From NCBI RefSeq assembly GCF_000689375.1, contig NZ_CBQZ010000001.1, forward strand, positions 496,001-560,000: a DNA stretch of 64,000 nt. The letters are read 5' to 3'. The notes beneath the pieces were generated by a model, which was not told the DNA's origin, made no database searches, and worked only from the letters and a program-made list of their open reading frames with translations. Position numbers and translations under genes: made by a program. How positions within the stretch are numbered: position 1 is the first letter of the stretch; every line of letters starts with the position of its first letter. Positions 36,907 to 45,306 of this stretch are shown here, in pieces. Source of the DNA: Cardinium endosymbiont cBtQ1 of Bemisia tabaci. Lineage in GTDB: Bacteria > Bacteroidota > Bacteroidia > Cytophagales > Amoebophilaceae.

Positions 36907-38244
36907 CTACCTTCTTGCATCAAAGGTTCCAGCTGAAACTGTTTCAGTTACTACACTTATTTTTTCTTTTATAAAATTTATTGCCCTATCCCTACTTAAC
37001 TGATTATGCAATTTGGTATAATAGTTACTTCCTTCACTACCCTGTAGAAAAGAAAGTGCACCTGTATGAATAGCGGCATCATTTTCTTCTAGCTGCAAAC
37101 CATTGTGACCAGCATAATCAATATAGGCACGCTTGGTTTCATCGACTACATCTGAAGCAGTAACTGCTAAGTTATTTTGACGGACTATATTACTCAATAA
37201 CATCTCCCATTTTAAACTTTCTTTATATGCATCATAGTAGTCTTCTACTGCCGCTAATGTTGCCTCTGGATTATTAACCATAAGCCATCGTTTAAGAAAA
37301 GCTTCTGGTAAATCAACTGTATTATGTTTAAAAAGGGCTTCTTGCAAATCTTGATAAAATGCATGACGTGCTTCTGCACGCTTGTCAAATAAAATAATTT
37401 TGGCAATAGCCTCTCGGAATTCATTTTCAGAATGGGCTACTCCTTTTCCTAAGACAAGATCGAAAAGGGGAGGTTCAATAGCCATCGGTACAACTCGAAC
37501 AATTTTATCAATGGTAAAAGTAGCAGGCCAAGCAGATTCATACTTTTTAAAAGCAACAAAGGCACTAAAACTGACCCCTAAAAGGGCAGGAAAATGGTCT
37601 TTGAAACTCTCTTCTGTGAGGATTACTTTTTGACCAACACGACAGCCTATCAATGCTTGTCTTAAATGTTCAGGAATGTGCATGATAGAAATACGAATGT
37701 CTAGACCAACTGCACCCGTACTATCTACCAATGTACCATATAGGATACTGTCCATTGCACTTTCTTGAAGATCTGAAACTTGACCATGGACCATTTGGAG
37801 CCCTTGCAAAAATTCATCTACTAATTTAGATTCAACATGATCTATTTCAAATTCAGTAATAGAAATATTTGGGTCAAATGCAACAGGCCGTTCTTCGATT
37901 AAGCCAACTTCATAAGAGAAGGTAAAAGTATCTTGATTTTTAAGATCTATCTCTTGTAAGGGGGTAACCAAAATTGGATCCATAAAAACAGGAATACGCT
38001 CTTCTAGAATATAATTTTTTAAAGAGGCTACCGCTATTTTATGTAGTTCTTCAGCAAGAATAGAAGAACCATGCATCTTTTTAATAAGATCTTCAGGAAC
38101 AGATCCCAATCTAAACCCCTTTAAACGAACGGTTTGGGCATAATGCTTAAGTTGCTTTGCAACAGCTGACTTATAGTCCAATTCATGTAACGTAATGGAG
38201 ATAACCCCATGGTTGGGATTAAGCTTATTAAACTGAATATCCAA
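36907..38244 (-). CDS. tig: Trigger factor, ribosome-associated chaperone/isomerase
   Basis: 445 residues. The N-terminal ribosome-binding domain shows VKLKGFRLG-like signature (QTVRLKGFRLGSVPEDLIKKMHG, about 37-60); then a middle FKBP-like domain and a long helical C-terminal domain (LKRWLMVNNPE, VVDETKRAYIDYAG). Folds nascent chains at the ribosome exit. The frame opens with TTG at 38244; no nearby in-frame ATG is seen. The middle domain is divergent from typical isomerase sequences. Confidence 0.92.
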   Translation of the reverse strand: MDIQFNKLNPNHGVISITLHELDYKSAVAKQLKHYAQTVRLKGFRLGSVPEDLIKKMHGSSILAEELHKIAVASLKNYILEERIPVFMDPILVTPLQEIDLKNQDTFTFSYEVGLIEERPVAFDPNISITEFEIDHVESKLVDEFLQGLQMVHGQVSDLQESAMDSILYGTLVDSTGAVGLDIRISIMHIPEHLRQALIGCRVGQKVILTEESFKDHFPALLGVSFSAFVAFKKYESAWPATFTIDKIVRVVPMAIEPPLFDLVLGKGVAHSENEFREAIAKIILFDKRAEARHAFYQDLQEALFKHNTVDLPEAFLKRWLMVNNPEATLAAVEDYYDAYKESLKWEMLLSNIVRQNNLAVTASDVVDETKRAYIDYAGHNGLQLEENDAAIHTGALSFLQGSEGSNYYTKLHNQLSRDRAINFIKEKISVVTETVSAGTFDARR

Positions 38245-38312
38245 AGTAAAACAGATTTAAAAGATAAGATAAAAACAGACTTTTGTTATGCATAAAACAT
38301 ATACCGTACTAG

Positions 38313-38394
38313 TGCGGATGGAGGGACTCGAACCCCCACACTTTTCAGTACTAGATCCTAAGTCTAGCGCGTCTACCAATTCCGCCACATCCGC
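38313..38394 (-). tRNA. tRNA-Leu (anticodon UAG)
   Basis: 82-nt class II tRNA. Acceptor stem GCGGATG pairs with CATCCGC, discriminator A; T arm GGGGGTTCGAGTCCCTC; anticodon stem CTAGA with TCTAG around the loop CTTAGGA, giving anticodon TAG. A variable arm of leucine type follows the anticodon stem. CCA is not encoded. Confidence 0.97.
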
Positions 38395-38587
38395 AGGAGT
38401 AAAAAGAAGGTACCAAAAAGCTCCCTCACAAAATTAGAAAAAACAGGCTTCCCAAGCAAATAGGAAAGACTAGGTCAATGGCTTTATGGTAGCTGTTTGG
38501 TCCCAGCGCATTGTGGCATATTATATAAACCAACAAATAATTGGATATAATTTTGTAGAATTACGGATTGGATTTTAAATTTTAGTA

Positions 38588-39496
38588 ATGGATGCGTATG
38601 ATATGGTACAGATACAAACACCACCAAAAATAGAAGCCGCTTTCCCACTGATTGGTGCCCATACCTCTACCCAAGGAGGACTCCATAATGCATTATTGCA
38701 TGGCGCAGCAATAGGTGCCACTACCATACAACTTTTTACCAGTAACCAACGTCAATGGAAAGGTACCACACTGGACCCAGCAGAACTGGATAAATGGCAC
38801 CATACGTTGGAGGTTACTGGTATCAAACAAGTGATGAGTCATGCTAGTTATTTGATGAACCTGGGCTCCAACAAAACAGACTTATTGGCTAAAAGTCGTG
38901 CAGCTTTTTTGGAAGAAATAGAACGTTGCTTAGCTTTAAAAATCAGCTATTTAAATTTTCATCCAGGTGCTGCAACGGGAGACAGTACACTAGCATGTTT
39001 AGACCGAATTGTGCAAAGTTTACTAACCCTTGAGCCACTTTTTCAACCAGAAACTACTTTACGTTTGCTTATAGAAACTACTGCAGGTCAAGGCTCCATA
39101 GTGGGCGATTCTTTTGAAACATTGGCCTATATAGTCGATCGAGTCAAAACAGTAGTGCCGATTGGGGTTTGCATAGATACTTGCCATATTTTTGCAGCAG
39201 GCTATGACATCCGTACAGTAGATGGATGGGCAAATACATTGGCCAAATTTGAATCAGTCGTTGGCCTAAACCACCTCTATGCGCTACATGTGAATGACTC
39301 CATGGCGCCACTTGGTTCAAGAAAGGATCGCCACGCTAACTTAGGAAATGGGGCAATAGGTATGGATGGTTTCAAAGCCATGATGCGCCATCCAAAACTT
39401 CACACCATTCCCAAATATTTGGAAACCCCTAATGGTGCAACCATGTGGACAAAAGAAATAGAATTGCTCCGTAGCTATGTAGCTTTTTATTTATAA
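38588..39496 (+). CDS. nfo: Endonuclease IV
   Basis: Cleaves DNA at abasic sites; TIM-barrel enzyme with three zinc ions. 302 residues. Motifs: IGAHTSTQGGLHNAL, FTSNQRQW, NLGSNKTDLLAKS, YLNFHPGAAT, LLIETTAGQGS, GVCIDTCHIFAAGYDIR, YALHVNDSMAPLGSRKDRHANLGNGAIG, all with the metal-ligand His, Glu and Asp residues. Provides the step after MutY and Ung action. Confidence 0.96.
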   Translation: MDAYDMVQIQTPPKIEAAFPLIGAHTSTQGGLHNALLHGAAIGATTIQLFTSNQRQWKGTTLDPAELDKWHHTLEVTGIKQVMSHASYLMNLGSNKTDLLAKSRAAFLEEIERCLALKISYLNFHPGAATGDSTLACLDRIVQSLLTLEPLFQPETTLRLLIETTAGQGSIVGDSFETLAYIVDRVKTVVPIGVCIDTCHIFAAGYDIRTVDGWANTLAKFESVVGLNHLYALHVNDSMAPLGSRKDRHANLGNGAIGMDGFKAMMRHPKLHTIPKYLETPNGATMWTKEIELLRSYVAFYL

Positions 39497-39557
39497 TTTG
39501 TTCTTTACAATGTTCAGTTAAACGCAAACAATAATTCAGATACATTAATTAAAAGTC

Positions 39558-39656
39558 ATGAAAAACAATAATTTCTTATTTATTTGGTTGTTGGCATTGA
39601 ATGCCTGTAGTACTCTAAATATAAAACTTTTTCTTGCTAAACCTCTACTGAAATAA
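39558..39656 (+). CDS. Very small putative lipoprotein
   Basis: 32 codons from ATG 39558: MKNNNFLFIWLLALNAC is a compact lipoprotein signal with a possible lipobox (ALNAC), then only about 15 more residues before the stop. It may be a true small lipoprotein or the start of a decayed gene. The rest of the 39497-39785 gap holds only the short direct repeat at 39728. Confidence 0.35.
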   Translation: MKNNNFLFIWLLALNACSTLNIKLFLAKPLLK

Positions 39657-39727
39657 TAATACGAAATACTTACAAAAAACAAGTGTATATATATAACATC
39701 CAATTAAATATTTTACTGTTTGTAATT

Positions 39728-39764
39728 TTTTATGTAGATTTGACTACTTTTATGTAGATTTGAT
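39728..39764 (+). repeat. Short direct repeat upstream of the Dcu-type gene
   Basis: TTTTATGTAGATTTGA occurs twice in tandem (starting at about 39728 and 39748) in the 60 bp before the ATG at 39786. It could be an operator for the transporter gene or simple duplication; no known binding site is recognised. Confidence 0.4.
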
Positions 39765-39785
39765 TAACAGGTTTTTTATTATACG

Positions 39786-41168
39786 ATGAAGTACAATAGG
39801 AAGGCCCTGGTACGAGGTTTTTTCTGTTGGCGCTATAATCTAAATAAACTTGCGCAAATGCTTTTGATAGGTTTAAGTATACTGCTGATCGCTTCTTTTC
39901 TAGGGGCTCGGTTACAAGGTTTAAGTTTGAGTATGCTGGGCGGATTGGGTGTAGGGTTGTTTATGGTGGTTTCAAATGCGACACCAGCAGATCCTCCTTT
40001 TCAAATCACACTCTGTATTGCTTCAGTAGTGGCTGCAGTAGGTACGATAGAAGCTGCAGGTGGGTTGAGCTACTTGGTGCAACTGGCTGAATCCTGTATC
40101 AGAAAACATCCACGTAGCATCCTATATATTAGCCCTATAGTCACTTATGTGATTACTTTTTTTGGAGGGACCAACCACATCGCTTATTCTATTCTTCCTG
40201 TTATTGCAGAAGTTTCTAAAGAAATAGGTATTCGTCCGGAGCGTCCTTTATCTCTTTCCGTTATTGCGGCTCTGCATGGTGCACTGGCGAGCCCTATTTC
40301 TGCTATAATGGTTATTTTAAGCGGATTTTTAAGTGCGTCTGCCATCAACCTAGTCACCATCTTAAAGGTTATCATACCTTCCACAATGGGTGGGGTACTG
40401 ATGGCCACATGGGTTACCAGTCTACTCAGTAAAGCAATGCCAGCTTCCTCAATGGTTGGCACAAAGGCAACAGCTCCTTCCCTCCCTCCTACTGTTGTGG
40501 CGCGAAGCGCCAACCGTGCAAAGCTTTCAATTGGCTGTTTCTTACTGGGCAGCTTAACAATTGTGTTGCTAGATGCTATACAATCCTTACGCCCTTCTTG
40601 GGAGGTAAATGGTGTAAAGGTGCTGTTGCCATCTGCTTATATTATGCCCTTGGTGATGTTATCTACTGCTGCATTTATTATGTTATTGTGCGGGATTTCA
40701 CCTAAATCTATTACGGAGGGTAAAGCATTTTCTGCTGGCATACAAGGGATGTTAGCCCTTCTAGGGGTTGCTTGGTTAAGCAGTACATTTGTAGAAAATA
40801 ATAAACCTATATTACTTCATCTTATCTCGAGTTATTTTGGTAAACCCTGGCAGTTTTTTATTATTCTAGTCTTTATGGCTGCTATCATGGGTAGCTCTGC
40901 TGCCACGATTAAGGCTGTATTTCCACTAGGTATCGCATTAGGGATTCCTCCTAAGATATTATTGGCCTCTGCTGCAGCGGTAAATGGTGTCTTTATCATT
41001 CCCATTTACCCAACAATGCTGGCCGCTATACATTTAGATACTACAGGCAGCACCCGGGTGGGCAAATTCCTTTTTAACCACAGTTTTATGTTACCAGGTT
41101 TGGTCTCGCTTGCTGGTGCAATTGGCATTGGATTCTTAATGGTCTATATTGGGGTAGCTGGCTTGTAA
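39786..41168 (+). CDS. Anaerobic C4-dicarboxylate transporter, DcuA/DcuB type
   Basis: 460 residues with about ten to twelve membrane segments. The N-terminal third matches the Dcu family: SFLGARLQGLSLSMLGGLGVGLFM, PFQITLCIASVVAAVGTIEAAGGLSYLVQLAE, ISPIVTYVITFFGGTNHIAYSILPVIAEVSKEIGIRPERPLS, ASPISAIMVILSGFL. Dcu carriers exchange fumarate, malate or aspartate for succinate. In an intracellular bacterium it could draw dicarboxylates or aspartate from the host. Followed by a diverged paralogue 22 bp downstream. Confidence 0.9.
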   Translation: MKYNRKALVRGFFCWRYNLNKLAQMLLIGLSILLIASFLGARLQGLSLSMLGGLGVGLFMVVSNATPADPPFQITLCIASVVAAVGTIEAAGGLSYLVQLAESCIRKHPRSILYISPIVTYVITFFGGTNHIAYSILPVIAEVSKEIGIRPERPLSLSVIAALHGALASPISAIMVILSGFLSASAINLVTILKVIIPSTMGGVLMATWVTSLLSKAMPASSMVGTKATAPSLPPTVVARSANRAKLSIGCFLLGSLTIVLLDAIQSLRPSWEVNGVKVLLPSAYIMPLVMLSTAAFIMLLCGISPKSITEGKAFSAGIQGMLALLGVAWLSSTFVENNKPILLHLISSYFGKPWQFFIILVFMAAIMGSSAATIKAVFPLGIALGIPPKILLASAAAVNGVFIIPIYPTMLAAIHLDTTGSTRVGKFLFNHSFMLPGLVSLAGAIGIGFLMVYIGVAGL

Positions 41169-41190
41169 TCTAACGATATTTATTGGATGT

Positions 41191-42360
41191 ATGATGTCTA
41201 CAATTGGATGGGGTATGCTGCTTATGGTGCTGATCGCAAGTCTGTACTTAGGTGGGGTTTCCCTTGGCTTACTGAGTGGATTGGTCTTGGGTTTTTTAAC
41301 TTGTTGGATACAACCTGTTTCCCCTCCTAATAACCTGATGCTCTTACAGGCTACTTGGTTGCTTCTGATGGCTACATTGGAAGCAACTGGGTTTTTTTAC
41401 CTAATGACAAACAAATGGAAGATTTTTGTAGGGAAGATGAACAACCATTATGGGACTTTAATAGCGCTATTTTGCTATGGATTGGTTTTTTTAACAGGCG
41501 ATAAAGCATGGTTATATAGATGGGTAGGCGATCCAAATCCCCTACATAAAGGCAAGGCCCAGCTACTTTTTCCCATTGTAGTTGCTGGACATATGGCCTT
41601 ATTGGCTAGTCCTTTATCGATATCAGGCATACTCCTTATAATAGTGGCAGGCAACAATGGATTACCCATACTAAATTTAGTAGGAATGATTGCCACCCTA
41701 GGCATTGGCATAACAGCAACCAGTAGTTGGGTTGCTTACCTTATACCCAATAAATGGCTTAGCAAGCTATATGGATGGTTGAATGGCCTTGCTAAGGACG
41801 AGGTTGCAGCACAATCAAAAAATAAAATAGAACTGCTCCTTTTCCTTTTAGTAGTGGCTGAACTACTATTTTTAGGTATAGCGCCTAACCCCAATGGATC
41901 CACCCAGTTCAGTAGCATTCAAAAGATTTTTCCAGTTAAATTCCCTATATTTTTTGCTTTAGTAATGCTTTCAACGGCAGCTGTAGCTATGTTAGGGTTT
42001 AAGATAAAGCCTGCTAAAATTTTACAAAGCAATCGATTCAAACTAGGCATTCAACAACTATTTATCTTTTTAGGATTAACTTGGTTGGTAGACAGCTTAC
42101 TAAGCCATGACAAAATGTATTGGATAAAAATGTGGTGGGATGGTAGGATCCACTATGGTTTTTATCTAGCAGCAGTCTTGTATATGCTTTTGATAGATGT
42201 TTCTATTATCATTTGGCTTTTTAGTACACCATTGATAGAACGGGATGATCCGATTGCAATACTTGCCCTATGGCTTGTGGCAGTCCATAGCTTAGCGCCT
42301 ATCAGGTTTTGGATGAGCCATATGATAAAAGGGTATAAAAATAAGCAGATAGAAAGGTAA
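41191..42360 (+). CDS. Diverged Dcu-like membrane transporter, paralogue of the preceding gene
   Basis: 389 residues. Hydrophobic layout and several positions parallel the upstream Dcu gene (YLGGVSLGLLSGLVLGFL; LLSTAAVAMLGF versus LSTAAFIMLLCG; GIQQLFIFLGLTWLVDSLL versus GIQGMLALLGVAWLSSTFV), which points to an old tandem duplication. It has lost about 70 residues and the most conserved Dcu motif (the VTYVITFFGGTNHI region reads GLVFLTGDKAWLYRW). Either a specialised transporter or a paralogue losing function. Still a complete open frame. Confidence 0.7.
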   Translation: MMSTIGWGMLLMVLIASLYLGGVSLGLLSGLVLGFLTCWIQPVSPPNNLMLLQATWLLLMATLEATGFFYLMTNKWKIFVGKMNNHYGTLIALFCYGLVFLTGDKAWLYRWVGDPNPLHKGKAQLLFPIVVAGHMALLASPLSISGILLIIVAGNNGLPILNLVGMIATLGIGITATSSWVAYLIPNKWLSKLYGWLNGLAKDEVAAQSKNKIELLLFLLVVAELLFLGIAPNPNGSTQFSSIQKIFPVKFPIFFALVMLSTAAVAMLGFKIKPAKILQSNRFKLGIQQLFIFLGLTWLVDSLLSHDKMYWIKMWWDGRIHYGFYLAAVLYMLLIDVSIIIWLFSTPLIERDDPIAILALWLVAVHSLAPIRFWMSHMIKGYKNKQIER

Positions 42361-42399
42361 ACAAATAACCGATAGCATCTTATCGTTAGGCTTTAACTT

Positions 42400-42690
42400 A
42401 TGGATATAAAAAATTTATTTGGTGCAATGAACGAAGTTCAGGCAAAAATGGAAGGGGTTAAAAAACAGTTGGACCAGCTTACCGTAACCAAAGAAACAGG
42501 TGCTGGACTGGTTCAGGTAACGGTGAATGGGAGTAAAAAGGTATGCGCTATTTCAATAGATGAAAAGCTACTTAATAAAACAGATCGGCAAATGGTCCAA
42601 GACCTTATAATAGGTGCGGTCAACTTAGCGTTGGAAGAAGTAGACCATAAAATCCAAGCAGTCATACAAGAACATGCAGCCATGCTATAG
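42400..42690 (+). CDS. YbaB/EbfC nucleoid-associated protein
   Basis: 96 residues with the family pattern MDIKNLFGAMNEVQAKMEGVKKQL, TGAGLVQVTVNGSKKVCAISID, and LIIGAVNLALEEVDHKIQ. Small dimeric DNA-binding protein. Its end overlaps the start of the downstream glycosyltransferase gene by 17 bases. Confidence 0.93.
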   Translation: MDIKNLFGAMNEVQAKMEGVKKQLDQLTVTKETGAGLVQVTVNGSKKVCAISIDEKLLNKTDRQMVQDLIIGAVNLALEEVDHKIQAVIQEHAAML

Positions 42691-43711
42691 GCGCAACGAA
42701 ATACCCCATTTGCCAACTGTTGCGATTGTAGTTTTGAATTACAATGGGTTATCATTGCTAAAAGCATATTTGCCTACGCTGTTGCTGTATAACCATGGCC
42801 ATAAGATCATAGTAGTAGACAATGGCTCTACAGATGGCTCAGTAGATTACCTACGCAACCATTTTCCAACGGTAACATGTATGGTCCATGGTGGAAATTA
42901 TGGCGTAGCAAAAGGGTATAATCTGGCCCTAAAGCAGATTAAAGCCACCTACTATGTACTATTGAATAATGACCTCTTGGTTACAGCAAACTGGTTAACA
43001 GAGATGTTGACCCTTATGGAGCATGACCCTGCCATTGGGTTTTGTCAACCTAAAATATTGTCGCTTCAAAGACCAGATCAATTTGATTATGCCGGTGGAG
43101 CAGGTGGCTTTATAGATGTGTATGGTTATCCTTTTTGTCGAGGAAGGATTTTCAATCATATTGAAAAAGATAGTGGACAATACGATGATACCAGAGCCAT
43201 TTTTTGGGCCAGTGGTGCATGTCTATTGGTACGGGCCAAAGCTTTCCATACATTAGGGGGCTTTGATGAGCTATTTTTTGCCCACTTTGAGGAAATTGAT
43301 CTTTGCTGGCGTGCACATATTGCTGGTTGGAAGGTCTATTGCTGTGGTAGCAGTACCGTTTATCATTTAGGGGGGGCTACATTAGCTTATCAGAGTCCAC
43401 GCAAAACCTACTTCAATTTTAGAAATAGGTTATTGATCTTGGACAAGTATCATCCAGGTCGTTTGATGGATACCATAAGAAATATAGCTTTGAATCTATT
43501 GGCGATTTTTAGGATGTGGTATCTGGGAAAGTTCACACATAGCTGGGCCATCGTGCAAGCACAAATGGATTTTTTCAAACTTAAAAAGAAAAGCAACCCA
43601 AAATTTTCTTCACCCTACTTGGCTAACATATATAAAAGAAGTATGGTTATTGATTTTTTTACCAAAAAAAAGAAACGGTTTTCTGAAATTACCCCTGATC
43701 AGTTTACATAA
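42674..43711 (+). CDS. Glycosyltransferase family 2
   Basis: 345 residues. GT-A fold signature: VAIVVLNYNGLSLLKAYLPTLL, IIVVDNGSTDGSVDYL, NYGVAKGYNLAL, and the DxD-like NNDLLVTANW; later the FDELFFAHFEEIDLCWRAHIAGW motif common in rhamnosyltransferase-like enzymes. Transfers a sugar to an unidentified acceptor, perhaps a surface glycan. The ATG overlaps ybaB; a TTG 12 codons in is an alternative start. Confidence 0.88.
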   Translation: MQPCYRRNEIPHLPTVAIVVLNYNGLSLLKAYLPTLLLYNHGHKIIVVDNGSTDGSVDYLRNHFPTVTCMVHGGNYGVAKGYNLALKQIKATYYVLLNNDLLVTANWLTEMLTLMEHDPAIGFCQPKILSLQRPDQFDYAGGAGGFIDVYGYPFCRGRIFNHIEKDSGQYDDTRAIFWASGACLLVRAKAFHTLGGFDELFFAHFEEIDLCWRAHIAGWKVYCCGSSTVYHLGGATLAYQSPRKTYFNFRNRLLILDKYHPGRLMDTIRNIALNLLAIFRMWYLGKFTHSWAIVQAQMDFFKLKKKSNPKFSSPYLANIYKRSMVIDFFTKKKKRFSEITPDQFT

Positions 43712-43845
43712 AGTGGTTGGACAAACCTTTAGCCAATATACCCTGCCAACTGTGCCATACGATTGACTGTTTTTAATCAAATATAGAAGATTGTAAGGCA
43801 TTTTTAGCTATTTTTAACTTCCATTTATCTTTCTAACTTACCATT

Positions 43846-45267
43846 ATGATACCATTGAACGACTACACTTTTATATACTTTATAGGGATAGGTGGCATAG
43901 GCATGAGTGGCTTGGCACGGTTATTGGCCAAGCAAGGGTATCAAGTTTTTGGATATGATCGCCAGCCATCTGCAATGGTATTACAACTTAGAAAGGAAGG
44001 TATAACGATTCACTGTGAGGATAGGCCGGCTGCTATTCCTGAAGTTATTTGCCACCACCCCAACCAAACCTTAGTTATTTATACACCGGCTATACCGATG
44101 GATAGTCCTATTTTAAACTATTTTAAAGCCACTGGTTATAAACTGCAATCACGTGCAGAAGTCCTTGGACTTATTTCTAGGCCATTTACCACGATAGCAG
44201 TGGCTGGTACACATGGTAAAACGACTACTTCAGCTATGATTGCCCATATACTTTACCAAAGCAGTATACCAATGATTGGCTTTGTGGGAGGCATCATGGA
44301 GCAATATGATACCAATTTATTACATAACAGTTCATTAGATGGCGTCAAGCTAATGGTAATAGAAGCGGATGAGTTTAACCAATCTTTTCTCCATCTCAAA
44401 CCCACTTTTACTATTGTTACTGCCGCAGACGCAGATCACCCAGAAACCTATGCTACACCGGCAGCTATGGAAGCTAATTTTATAAAATTTATTCAACACA
44501 ACCAGAAAAGGCTGCTTATACAAAATAGAGTTGCAGATCAGTTAAAAATATGGGAACATTATACAAAACCTTTTCTAACCTATGGATTAAATAGCGGAGG
44601 TATTGTGGCTAGTAAGGTAACTATGAGATCCCATCAAACTGTTTTCGATTACTTAGGATATGGTATCCATATTTCCAATGTAGTTTTGCCTATGTCCGGA
44701 TGGTATAACATTGAAAATGCATTAGCAGCCATTACAATCTGTTTAGAACTTGGTATAACAGCCGCCCAAATCCATAGCGCTATTGGCTCTTTTCCTGGCA
44801 TAAAAAGGCGATTTTCGGTTGTTTGCAACCATCCATCCTATCTACTTATAGATGACTATGCCCACCATCCTGTAGAAATTAGTGCTTTGCTTGATTCAGT
44901 AAAAAAGATTTATCCCAACAGTACCATAACAGCTATTTTTCAACCCCATCTATTCTCACGTACCAAGGCTTTTTATAAAGCATTTGCTACGAGTTTAAGT
45001 TTGGCAGATCAAGTTTTTATATTACCCATCTACCCGGCCAGAGAGGCGCCTATGCCAGGGATAACCGCACAACTTATATTTGACGAACTAACCTGTACAA
45101 GAAAAGCTTTAGTAACGATGGATGGCTTACTTACTCAACTAGCTGCTTCCCCTATTAGGGAACATCAAATCATCCTTACCATTGGTGCTGGAGATATAGG
45201 CGCATCGGTTTCAGCCATAGCTGCTGCCTTAGAAGGTGCGCTCTGCTTTGCTTTACAAAACGGTTAA
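43846..45267 (+). CDS. murC: UDP-N-acetylmuramate--L-alanine ligase (MurC)
   Basis: 473 residues. N-terminal Rossmann domain FIGIGGIGMSGLARLLAKQGY, ATP-binding P-loop VAVAGTHGKTTTSAMIAHIL (about 120), EADEFNQSFL, NIENALAAITICLELG, and the C-terminal LIDDYAHHPVEISALL typical of MurC rather than Mpl. Adds L-alanine to UDP-MurNAc. No other mur genes occur in the window, so either the pathway genes lie elsewhere or this is a leftover. Confidence 0.92.
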   Translation: MIPLNDYTFIYFIGIGGIGMSGLARLLAKQGYQVFGYDRQPSAMVLQLRKEGITIHCEDRPAAIPEVICHHPNQTLVIYTPAIPMDSPILNYFKATGYKLQSRAEVLGLISRPFTTIAVAGTHGKTTTSAMIAHILYQSSIPMIGFVGGIMEQYDTNLLHNSSLDGVKLMVIEADEFNQSFLHLKPTFTIVTAADADHPETYATPAAMEANFIKFIQHNQKRLLIQNRVADQLKIWEHYTKPFLTYGLNSGGIVASKVTMRSHQTVFDYLGYGIHISNVVLPMSGWYNIENALAAITICLELGITAAQIHSAIGSFPGIKRRFSVVCNHPSYLLIDDYAHHPVEISALLDSVKKIYPNSTITAIFQPHLFSRTKAFYKAFATSLSLADQVFILPIYPAREAPMPGITAQLIFDELTCTRKALVTMDGLLTQLAASPIREHQIILTIGAGDIGASVSAIAAALEGALCFALQNG

Positions 45268-45306
45268 ATAGTATAAGTCAAGCTTACCCATGCTTGTTCA
45301 TAGCTG

